Source of the DNA: Owenia fusiformis
Taxonomy: Eukaryota; Annelida; Polychaeta; Sabellida; Oweniidae
Assembly (NCBI GenBank): GCA_903813345.2
Contig: CAIIXF020000003.1
Coordinates: 10,370,931 to 10,434,930 of the forward strand
DNA: 64,000 nucleotides
Direction of reading: 5' to 3'
Shown: positions 39,201-51,200 of the stretch, piece after piece
How positions within the stretch are numbered: position 1 is the stretch's first letter
How the letters are laid out: each line of letters opens with the position of its first letter
Notes under the pieces: model-generated
What the model was told of the DNA's origin: nothing
Database searches by the model: none
Seen by the model: only the letters and a program-made list of their open reading frames with translations
Translations under genes and position numbers: made by a program

Positions 39201-42200
39201 TACAAGACAATCAAGACAATGATAGAAAAAAGAAGACAATAAAAAAGAAAGAAGGCGATAAATGAAGACATTGATGCAGCAGCAACAAATGATGTCCGTT
39301 AGTCTGTCCATTTGTTTGTCCCTCCATCCAGGCAATAATTCAAATACTGGTTGACAGATTTGATTGAAATTTTATAGGCTTATGCCTTATGGGTGTAGGA
39401 CCTCTGGAGAAGGAATTTTTAATATGGCCACTCAATTCAAAATGGCCGTCATTTGATTCAGAATTTACATTATGATGCCTATGAAGAAAGGAGCTTTGCT
39501 CTAGAAGATTTTCAAGATGTCCACTGAATATCACATATGTATTTTTTTTTTTAATGTTATCTTTGATAATGCAAATACCAGTGAATGGATTTAGTTCAAA
39601 TTTTATATGCTTATGCCTAAGGACACAGTCGCTCTTTTTCAGAAAGAATATTTGAGATGGCTGCTCGATTTCAAAATGGCTATCATTTTTCGTAAAAAAT
39701 TTAATCTTTGATGACTCAAATTGGTTCCAATTTCATGTGCTTATGCCTAAGGACACAGTTGTTCTGTTCAGGAAAGAAGTCAAGATGGGGGCTGTATTTA
39801 AAAATGGCCAACATCAAATACCAGTTGGCGGATCTGGTCCAAATCTTATATGTTGGTGCCAAGGAACAGAGGAGCTCTGTTAAAGAATACATTTTCAAGA
39901 TGGCCTCTTAATTTCAAAATGGCCACAATTTTTCATAAAAAAACATAATCTTTAATATCTCAAGTACTAGTGGACGGATATGGTTCAAATTGTATATGCT
40001 GATGCCCAGAGAAAAACACACTCAGCTCAAGAAGGAATTTTCAAGATGGCATTTAAATTTTGAAATATGGTTGTCAGGAATTTTTCAAAATAACAGCTGA
40101 ATTTCAAAATGGCTGCCTTTTTTGTTAGAAAATTTTATCCTTTATGAATCAAATAGTGGTTCAAATATTATATTCTGATACTTAGAGATAAAGCATGAAG
40201 AAGATATTTTCAAGGTAGCCACCATATTTCAAAATGGCTCCCATTTGTCATTTAAAATGTAATCTTTGATTACTCAAATACCAGTGGACAGATTTGGTTC
40301 AAATTTTATATGCTGCTACAAATGGACAAAAGCTGCTTAAGGAGAAATTATCAAAATGACGCAAATACATTTCTATTGCATAGTAAACATGTCACTAAAT
40401 ATAACATTCCACTTCTTTTGAACAACCATATTTTATTTATTGTGATGAATCATCTTAACATATTGTCCCAAAAATAGATGGCTCCCTGCTATAACAAAGG
40501 AGAAATGCTTTAACGAGTGTTTAGGTTAAGGAAGCCAGGAGCTGTGTAAGAAATACATGAATCGAATTTTAGAGCTGATGCCAATATTATAGAAGAGATA
40601 TAAATATTTTTAATTAAGCAGAAATATGAAATTATGTGTTATTCATTAGAATTTCTGATATGAGTAGAATTCATGGGCAGAAATAATTTTTAAATAAAGA
40701 GGGTAGGGTATTTAATCTGTGTTTATTTATAAGGTTAATAGGATTCTACCACTCTCGCCATCTTTATATCAGCGCAAAACCTGGTAAAAATGAAGAGAAA
40801 CACAACAGGCAAAATGAATACACACAGCAGGCAAAATTAAATTTTCAACCCAATTGGCATTTTAGGACAAAATAACAAGAAAATTATTCTTTTTGTGATG
40901 TAAAAAGGGTAGCATTCGTAAAATTACATTGGAAATTGGCTCTTTGTGATATTCATATGTTAAAGGCACCATGCAAAGTTTGTTCACACTTTATATGGGG
41001 CCTTTAAGGCTAGGTAAATTTGAAATTTTTAAGGTTGTGTAAAACTGTCCTTTCTTTCTCTTAGTTTCTTTATCAGAGAAGCATAGATAGTTTTTTGGCA
41101 TTCTGGGTAAATTTTAAGGTGGCCATTTTGGATTTTCCGTCCTAAAATTATTCTTATTATTAATTAGTCTTATTATAGTCCTCATTGAAAGCCAATGGTC
41201 CTGCTAAATTTTAAGCCGGCCACATTGCATTTTTCTCTTAAAATCTTGTCTATTCAACTCATTAGTGTTACATTCAGGATAAAAAATGTGCAGTATATAG
41301 GATCCCCCATTGGTGGGGACATGTTGTACACATTTGTGTTCTTGTTATATTTTATATAATATACAGGGTGTCCGGAAAGTAAAGATACAAATACTCTAAT
41401 TTTAAGAGATTTAGTTTTTTGCAATGAAATCGCTACTGATTGTAGAGGTACTACATAACAAAACATCTACCAACTTTTATAACATATAGTCTAAATGTGT
41501 TAAAATTACGGTTGTCATGGTTATGGTGGTGAGGGGTATGCGGAGCAGTTCCAGGATATTGCTAAATTGTGATAAATTGCTAAAATATTACCATTTGAAA
41601 TAGTGTTTATTATGGTATTTCTTATCAGTTTTTTTGTTTTGTTCAATGGTGTATTCTTGCTGCCATAGTATTTTCTTTAGTATAATGATATTATTGATAC
41701 ATATCAGAACTATGTAATGTCACAAGTATAACAAAGAAAAAGAGTATATAAGTGCTAAGAAAAAGGGTCTCTGGATGAATAGGAAAGTCAATAGTGCACC
41801 TCCACAGTCAATACTCCAATGCACAAATAAAAGCAAAGAAAACAAATCTGATAATTGAATGTCTTGACATTCACCTTTTTGTACAATGGCCCATATTTCC
41901 CTGATAATGTCCTGTTGGACTTTTACATTAATGAAAATGTTAAAGCAATATGTGTGAGAAGTTCAACATAAAAATGAGAATCGGCTGGAAGCCAATGTTA
42001 TCAGCAATCTTAGAGACTGACAGCAAAGGTTTTGTGAGGTCTTTGAATCTCCGATCAAAATGCACCAAGAATGTTTAGATAAAGGTGGAAAATACAAAAG
42101 ACTGGAAACAGTAGTAATGTCAAATGATTAACTAATGTTACAGTACTAATCCTTTTGCTTTTGTGGTACATAATTTGATGCATAATAGCAACAGACGACG

Positions 42201-45200
42201 GAGTTTCCAGATGATATGAACAGGAAGAAAGAATTAGAAAACATAATTGTGATGCTGCTCCACATACCCGTGACTCCCGTTACCATAACAACCATAACTT
42301 TTTTATTTTGCAACAATTTGTCATGGCAATTGCAGGATAACTTGTTACAACGTTATTCTACATTCTGTAGCAATTTCATCTTACAACAGGTAAATCTAAT
42401 GAAATTAGAGCATTTGTACATGTATCTTTACTTTCCGGACACCCTGTAGATTAACTCGTCTTTTAAGAGACATAGCGAAGGATAAATAAAGTCTTAAAAT
42501 GATTTATATTTACAACCTCCCATGCCCATTTGTATATAAAGATAAAGGGTTATTTACCAAAGAGAATGTCATAGTCACGTGAATACCGCCAGTTGCCATC
42601 GTTTATTACACCAACAAAGTTATTCACTGACGTTGACACAATTAGCTGCTTGTGTAGGAGGTGGTGCAGACAGATCACATAAATCTGCAATCTTGTAGCT
42701 CATGTATATCACTCGAAGATATCCCCTACAAAATAAATTTCCCAAAAACATGTATATTGTCAGTATTTTTTTTTAGATAAATATAAAAAATTTACAAAAT
42801 TTAAGTATGAACTATTTACTGGTACATTATAGAATATCCTGTGAAACAGGCTACCTACCATGGAAACATCACATCTGTTTGTTGAATGGTGTTGTCATGG
42901 GATCCTCTCTTAGCTATTGTCAATATATCATTTGCTTCATTCAATGTCAGTATATTAATCTTGTTGCTATAGTCCTGCGATTGTTTATGCTCTAGCTCTC
43001 CTGGCATGCTCTGAATATCCTCTTAGATGATTTATTTTCTTACTCTGTTTTGTAAAATTCCATGTCATCAGATCTCTATATTTAGTCACTTTTTCCATAC
43101 TGCACTTTGTAAATGTCTTCTTTTTACATTATCTCATGTAATGTTCTCCTTATATTCGCTTTCATTATGTTTCATGTCTTCTGGATCTCCTCTTAAGTAT
43201 ATTCATTCACTTTTTCTATATTGCACTTTGTAAATGTCTGCTTTTTACATTACCTCATGTAATGTTCGCCTTATGTTTGCTTTCATTATGTTTCTTCTTC
43301 CACCACCTGATTTCTCTCTCTTTGATTTTGTTCTTTTTAATGTCTTTCTGTTGTAATAAGTTTTACTATGTTTCATACCATAGTATGATGCTTTCCTTTT
43401 TTGTCTCCATGTTGAGCCATTCTTTTACCTTCTGTCTGTTCCCCTCCTGTGTCCTCATCTCCTTCATGATATTATGTCTGATCTCCATATTCTGTATATC
43501 CTTTTCATCTCCCATCACTTGATTGTACTTCTCTATGATCTTCCTCGCTTTGATATTAATATCCACCTTTATGAAGTTATACTGTATGTTCTTCTGTCTG
43601 ATCTTCTCCTGTCTGATCTTCTCCTTTCTGATCTCTCTTTCTCTCTGTCTGTTCTTCTCCTTTCTGATCTCTCTCTCTGTCTGCTCATCTCCCATAACTT
43701 GTTTGTACTTCTCTATGATCTTCCTCACTATGATATCAATATCCACCTTTATGAAGCTATGCTGTTTGTTCTCCTCCTGTCTGATCTTCTCCTTTATGAT
43801 TTCATATCTGATCTCCTTCTGTATGTCCTTATCATCTACCATCACTTGTTTGTACTTCTCTATGATCTTCCTCTCTATGATATCAATAACATATATATCA
43901 TATATTTGTTCTTCTCTTGTATAATTCTCTCCTGTCTGATCCTCTCCGTATGATCATCTCCTGTATGGACCATATATGGACCAAATAAGATGAGAGTTAC
44001 TTCATTTCCCCACATTGCTCCACAGTTACCCACATTTTTCCCTGAGGTAAAAGTGTGTAAAAACAAGAGTGCCATCTCCTGTTTTTACCTAATTTTCCAT
44101 GCCACACATGGGAGGATTGAAGTAAAAATGTGTAGAACTAAGTGAGAACATGTACCCTTTTTCTCCACGCATGTCACAAGGCTTTTCTCCTAGGGTATCT
44201 TATCTTGGCGGGGTCTGTAGGGTGCCTCAAAATAATTTTTTTTTGTAAATGTTACGCTCCCTACGTGAATCGAGTTGCATTTTGGGGTAAATATCACCTG
44301 TGATTTTTTTCAAATTTTTTAGTCAACTTTTAGGGGTCCCCCACAGCCTTTGAAGTTTGCCCATAGGCTTAACATTTTGTGGGCGTCACCCAAAATTGTA
44401 CTTTTGTAGGAGCTTTTTTTTGTAGTGATTTATCTATTTTGTTTGAAGAAAAACAACATTGTATATGATATGATTAGATGTTTAAATTATCATATTAATC
44501 TGTTTCACCATGCAAACTTAGATAAAAGTTTATACTTACAATATCCTATTAACAAAATATTACATGTATCAGGTACATTCGACCAGTATAATTATTTGAA
44601 CAAGCACAGTTTTAGAGAATCATGTCTCATATATGATTTGGTATTGTCATTATAATGGTTTAAACTGTAAAATGTATATTCATTCTTGACATTTAATGTT
44701 TTAAACATGGTTCAGATCAGCTTTTCTTTTATGTGACACTCTTCCTCTATGATATGAGCGTACAACACATACATTGTCACGATGGGCTGCGTCACGGTTC
44801 ATTTGAGAGCATTCCTGTACCAGCTTCACTGCTCGTTCAGCTGGATCATTAACAGAATGCAGGTCTTTACAGAAATTCTTGGTTTGAACATAAGTTGGAT
44901 ATGTATGCCATGCAATGGATTCTCATGAAGCCATATAATTGGATCTGATTCCAGGAGGTGAAATAAGAGCAATTAGATTTCAGTTACAAACATTGCTAGT
45001 GATGGTTTAACATTGCCTAAGTGAGCAGCAACTGGGTTAAAGTCAGGCTGTCCTGGTTTGCCAGTTGCAAATTGTACAGGCCGTGGGATGTTGAGCAGTG
45101 CTGAAGCAAGCTCCTGCTTCTCCTTTCTGGCAGTGTATTCGTCGAATAGGGACAAAATAACTAATTTAGGGCAGAGGTACCATAGATGGCGTCTTACACT

Positions 45201-48200
45201 GCGAAGAGCTGCGTTTGCTATATCAGGGTCGTACTGGCAATAGAATTTCTGTCAAGACCTGCATTCTGTTAATGATCCAGCTGAACGAGCAGTGAAGCTG
45301 GTACAGAAATGCTCTCAAATGACCCGTGACGCCACGCATCGTGACCATGTATGTGTTGTACACTCACGTCATAGAGGAAGAGTGTCACATATAATAAAAA
45401 CTGTTCTGAACCATGTTTAAAACATCAAATGTCAAGAATGAATATACCTTTAACAGTTTAAACCATTATAATGACAATACCAAATCATATATGAGACATG
45501 ATTCTCTAAAACTGTACTTTTTGAAATAATTATACTGGTCGAATGTACCTGATATTTTGTTAATAGGATATTGTAAGTATAACCTTTTATATAAGTTCAC
45601 ATGATGAAACAGAGTAATATGATGATTTAAACATCTAATCATATCATATACAATGTTGGTTTTCTTCAAACAACATATATAAATCACTAGAAAAAAAGCT
45701 TCTATAAAGTATGATTTTGGGCGACGCCCACTAATGTTAAGCCTATGGGCAAACTTCAAAGGCTGTGGGGGACCCCTAAAAGCTGACTAAAAAATTTGAA
45801 ATAAATCACAGGTGATATTTACCCCAAAATGCAACTCGATTCACGTAGGGAGCATAACATAAAAAATTATTTTGAGCCACCTCTGTCTGCTCAGGTAGAG
45901 GCTCATCTCCTCTATTATTTCATGTCTGATCTTCTCTTGTATGTCCGTTCCATCTCCAATTATTTCTATGTACTTTTCTAATATCGTCCATGCTATGATA
46001 TCAATATCCACTTTTATGAAGCTCTCCCACGGTAAGATCTTCTGTCTGATCTCCTTCTCTCTGATCACCTCCTGTCTGATCTTCTGTCTGATATTCTCCT
46101 GTCTGATCATCCCTTCTTTCATCTCTTCCTGAACTTTAATTTCTTCTTGACGTTTAATCTCCTCCTGGCGTCTTAATTCTCCTTGATGTGTGTTACTTTG
46201 TTTCTCATATTCTAGATTCTTCGTAATCAAATTCTTCCACTTGTCCCACTCTTCCAACATTTTATCCTTGGATATTATCTCTACATCCCCTGTAAGACTG
46301 ATACAAATAGGGTTGTTAGGGTCAGGCCAATACGGTTCATAAGGAAATGGAGGAGAGGATAAGAGAATGTTGAGTTCACTGCCTTTGTGTCTCAGATCTC
46401 TAAGTTGGCTGATGCAATTATTAATGCGTTTCATTGTAATATTGCTAGTGTATTTTAACTCAGAGTCACTGGTAATATGGATGTCTGTCAGCTGCATGCT
46501 GTATTTACAGATCAATTGTAGACAAATAGACAGAGCCTCTCTAGTACCTAGCAAGTTTACTGCCTCTGGGGAAGATTTCATGAACTCTACTAGAATGTAG
46601 AGTACAAGTGTGAATAATATATCACAAGGTTTCAGATTGTCTGATTCCTCAATAACATCACCACCAGGATAGCCAAAATTGGAAATACTTTTCAACCACT
46701 TTGAACTTATGATAAGATCTTCACTATTTGCTTCATCACTCTCAGTTCCAAGTCTGAATACTTTTTGAGATACATCATTGAAACACCTGTCTAGTAATGT
46801 TCTATCTTTACATTGGTCACGGTGGTGGAGGACCAGAGTCTTTAATACATGGGAATTGTATGTTGATCGATATTGATACTTTTTACACTCAACTAAGCAG
46901 TATTTAAGAATCATCAAAATCTTTCTGTGATGTTTGTCAAGTTCCTTATTTCCAGGTATATATTCAGTAGGTATCCATGCATTTAAGTTTTTCCGAGGCA
47001 GAACAAAGCATTCTCCCCTATATCCGCTCTTATCTTCTATACAGAATGTCATATCCACATATGTGACACAGAGTGGTCCACCAATGGCCAGAGTTATACA
47101 TGGTCCATCAGTATTGGTATCAAGTAATACTTCATTGAGCTCCAGTGTTCTTGGGTCCACATTCTTCGAATCTGAAAGTTCCCTTTTACTGGCCTTGAGG
47201 TCACATTGACCTTTGTAAACAAATTGCTTTCCTCTGTACACCAGTCTGCTAGTGAGATAATTGAGGTCAAAAAGTGACAAAAATCTGGATTCTCCTTTAC
47301 CTAGCTCATCTAAAGCTTCAGAGACAGCTCTATGTAGTGGTTTAAGAATATCATCATATGGATGGAGTTCCTCCCTGTCTTGCTTTGTCTCGCTAGATTT
47401 GAATATATGATAATTGTTTTTGTTGATAAAGACTTTTTTAGTATTTTGTACTCCTGCTCTAATTTCTGTAGAAATATTTAATGGATTTAAAAAGTCAAAC
47501 TCATTCGGAATTTCAACTTTTGTTTCTTGGTAGAAACTTCCATTTGTTAGTTTAGGATGAGTTTTAAATCTAGGATCCAAATCGCCAACTGCTTCTGAGA
47601 CAACATCTACAACATTCTCTATAAAGTCCTTGTGTTCCTTCACATCTTCATCTTCATAGTTCACCTCAATACAATCAGATATTTCTTGGGTACAAAGTGT
47701 CAATCTCTTTTCCTTGCATATTTCACAGTCACCAGCACTTGTAAAGGCACTGCATACCTCAGGCTTAGAAAAAATATTTGGCATTATAAAAAAAGTATTT
47801 ACTGTTTGTTTCCTTCCATTTGACGAGTTCAGCTCTTCATTTATTTCATACTTTATTTCACTATTGCCTCATGCCTTCACATGCAAGTGTTTTTATTTCA
47901 ATGACACATTCATGTTGGCAAAGTATTGTCTGCTTTAGAATCCATGACATGAACAGAATATGAGTATTTATTTTGGCTGTTGTATGAGTTTAATGTATCT
48001 CTTAATCAAGTCGAAGTCCTTCGTTCAATTTATAGGAACTACTAAAATAGCAAGAGAGATATAAATCTAGAGAGTTAACTAATAAACTGACACCTGTTTA
48101 TTTCATACTTTCTTCACTTTGACCATTGGCATGTTTGCAAACTATTGACTAGTTGAGAATCTGTGACATGAACAGGATATAAATTCTTATTTTTTGCTTC

Positions 48201-51200
48201 GTTTTAACTTCATGATAATCTGGACATTTTTATGACCATCATGAACGTAATGATTTATAATTGAAGTGGTCATATAAATTTTGTGTCAGATAAAGACCAT
48301 ATCTCGAAATGAATCACAAAAAACATCATCTATTGCTCTTTTTATATAAGAATTAGAACAACTTTCTCTTTGAGGCCTATGGCAAATAAATAAATATGCC
48401 AATGAAATCAAGAGCTAATGCCATATTGTAAAATGAATATATAAAACAAAACCGAAGGGTGAAATTATGTTGTTATTTGGTATTGTTATTTGGTACAATT
48501 ACTGGTAAAAGACATTTATGGGGAAATAACTGCAGAAAAGTGTCTATAAACCCTTTCATGACCAAAGGCTCCAAATTTAGCCATATTATAGGCTCCTTTT
48601 GGCACCATTATTTCTATTTATATACATCAATGAAATGACAATTTCAGTTCTCGAATTCTATTCAATATTTTTACACAAAATTTTGACAGGTTGTTAAAAT
48701 GTGATTAGCCTTACTACAAATTGTGTTTCAGTAATAAATTTAAGGTATAGGTCCCCGGGAGGAAGGTTATTTGCAATTTATCTTTATTTAGTTATCTTTA
48801 TTAGACTCCAGATGTCAATCTGGAGTCTATTGTTTTTGCCAGTATTCTTCTTCTTTATTAGACTCCAGATGTCAATCTGGAGTCTATTGTTTTTGCCAGT
48901 ATTCTTTATTATTATTATTCTTTGTTTATTATTCTTTCCCAGTTTTCTCGTTAACTAGAAGATATTGGGTCAAGTCTTATATATGGTCCATTTAGGTCCT
49001 AGATCTAGTTTCTCGGAAATTTGGTCAAATTTTTATCTAGGTCAAAGGTCAAGAACTAGGTCAAATCTTACATTTTCAACATTCTGTCATTTATCTTCGT
49101 CGTTGTTTATCGTAACTCCTAAATCTTTTTTTCATCATGTAGCTTCGAAAGAGCCAAAGCAAAGATATGACATTAGATTTTTGATTACTCTTACCGATTT
49201 TGAAATATGGCGTCCAGAAAGTAGGTCACAATGAAAAGTTCTCCAAATTTGACATATGAGTTATGAATTAAGGGTAGAATTTTCTCAGGAATCCGAATCT
49301 GCAAACCAAATTTCGATCCGACTTCCGGTTCGAAAGTTATGGCGTTTTGAAATTTTGAGAAAAATCGATCTGATGATATCCTTATAGAAAGTCAAGAGTA
49401 GTGAAGAAAATATAGAAAAAATCATCCTTCCATCCATCCTATATATCCTATCCTATATCTTATCCTATATCTATCCTATATCCTATCGTATATCCTATCC
49501 AATCCTATCCTTCTTTCCTATCCTTCCTATCCTATCCTTCCTTCCTATCCTATACTATCCTATTCTTTCTTCCTATTCTATCCTATCCTTCCTTCCTATT
49601 CTGGAAGGAAGGATAGGATAGGATAGGATAGGAAGGAAGGATAGGATAAGAAGGATAGGAAAGAGGGATAGGACTGGACGACTTGGCTTATTCTGGACGA
49701 CTCGGCTATATCCATCCCACCTATCCTATTCAATCCTATCCTTCTTTCCTATCCTTCCTATCCTATCCTTTTTTCCTTCCTTCCTATCCCATCCTTCCTA
49801 TTCTGTCCTATCTTATTCTTTCTTCGGATTCTATCATATCCTATTCTATCCTTCCTATCCTATCCTATACTATCCTATCCTTTCTTCCTATTCTGTCCTA
49901 TCCTTCCTATCCTATGAATTCATCCATTCATCCATCAATCCATCCATCGGCTTATTCTGGATGACTCGGCTTATTCTGGATGACTTGGCTATTTTGGATG
50001 ACTCGACTATAATATCCACCCAACTATCCTATCCAATCCTATCCTTCTTTCCTATCCTTCCTATCCTATCCTTCCTTCCTATCATATCCTACCCTTCCTA
50101 TTCTGTCCTATCTTATTCTTTCTTCGGATTCTATCGTATCCTATTCTATCCTTCATACCCTATACTATCCTATCCTTTCTTCCTATTCTATCCTATCCTT
50201 CCTTCCTATTCTGTCCTATCCTTCCTCCTATCAATCCATCCATTCATCCATCAGTCCAGCCATCCACCTGCTTATTCTGGATGACTCGGCTTAGGCTGGA
50301 TGACTCAGCTTATTCTGGATGACTCAGCTTATTCTGGATGACTCGGCTGAAAAAGGTCTTAATCTGGAGTCTGAAATTGAACTTGTTCAATTTCCAAAGT
50401 CTAGTTATTATTAGACTCCAGATGAAAATCTGGAGTCTATTGCTTTCGTCAGTTTTCTTTATTATTATTATTTTTCTTTCAGAATCTTCCTCCTTCCCAG
50501 ATTTCTCACCAACTAGAAGAATTTACTTTAAGCTGCTTACATGATTAACTAGGGGCAGTACCTGGGATGATGGGAAATTAGATCAAATTTTTATCTAGGT
50601 CCAGGGTCAAGAACTAGGTCAAATCAAGGTCAAATCAACATTCTGTCAATTATCTTCGTTGTTGTTTGTCGTAACTACTTCATCTTAGTTTCTACATGTA
50701 GCTTAGAAAAAAACAAATCGAGAGTGTGCCATCCGTTTTTTGATTACTCTTAGCGATTTTGAGATATGGCGTCCTGAAAGTAGGTCAAAACCAAAAAAGT
50801 CTCCAAATTTAATATATGAGCTATGAATTAAGGGTAGAATTTTCTCAGGAATCCGAATCTGCAAACCAAATTTTGATTCGACTTCCCGTTCGGAAGTTAT
50901 GGCGTTTTGAAAGCTCAAAAATCGCTAAATTTGGTGCCCATGTTAAGTCAATGGGAAAAAAGATTTTTTTGAAGTGAAAAATACGAAATATAGACTGAGT
51001 TCAGCTAAATATAATGAAAGCTTTTAAAAGAAGGGGACCTCGTAAGCCATCTAGCTTCAAAATTTGGACACCAAAATGCCTAGGTCAAAATCTAGGTCAA
51101 ATTCAAAGTTTTTCCTTATTTTTGCGATTCTGACACAACAGATTAATTATATTCTTCGAAATTTTGTATACATATAGCTAAGAGTCTGCTAATAGTGTTA

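Larger units (their letters stand above)
42448..48095 (-). repeat. Duplicated cGAS-like gene block, copy 2
   Basis: Counterpart of 29826-34130. It is longer because of insertions between 43966 and 45881. The outer boundary coincides with the end of mariner-like element C, suggesting that the element inserted at, or took part in forming, the junction. Confidence 0.85.

Noticed and set aside
34170-40300. Short frames across the GTCC/ATGGCC family
   Set aside because: They consist of low-complexity microsatellite translation ([14 protein letters not shown]) and non-conserved module sequence.
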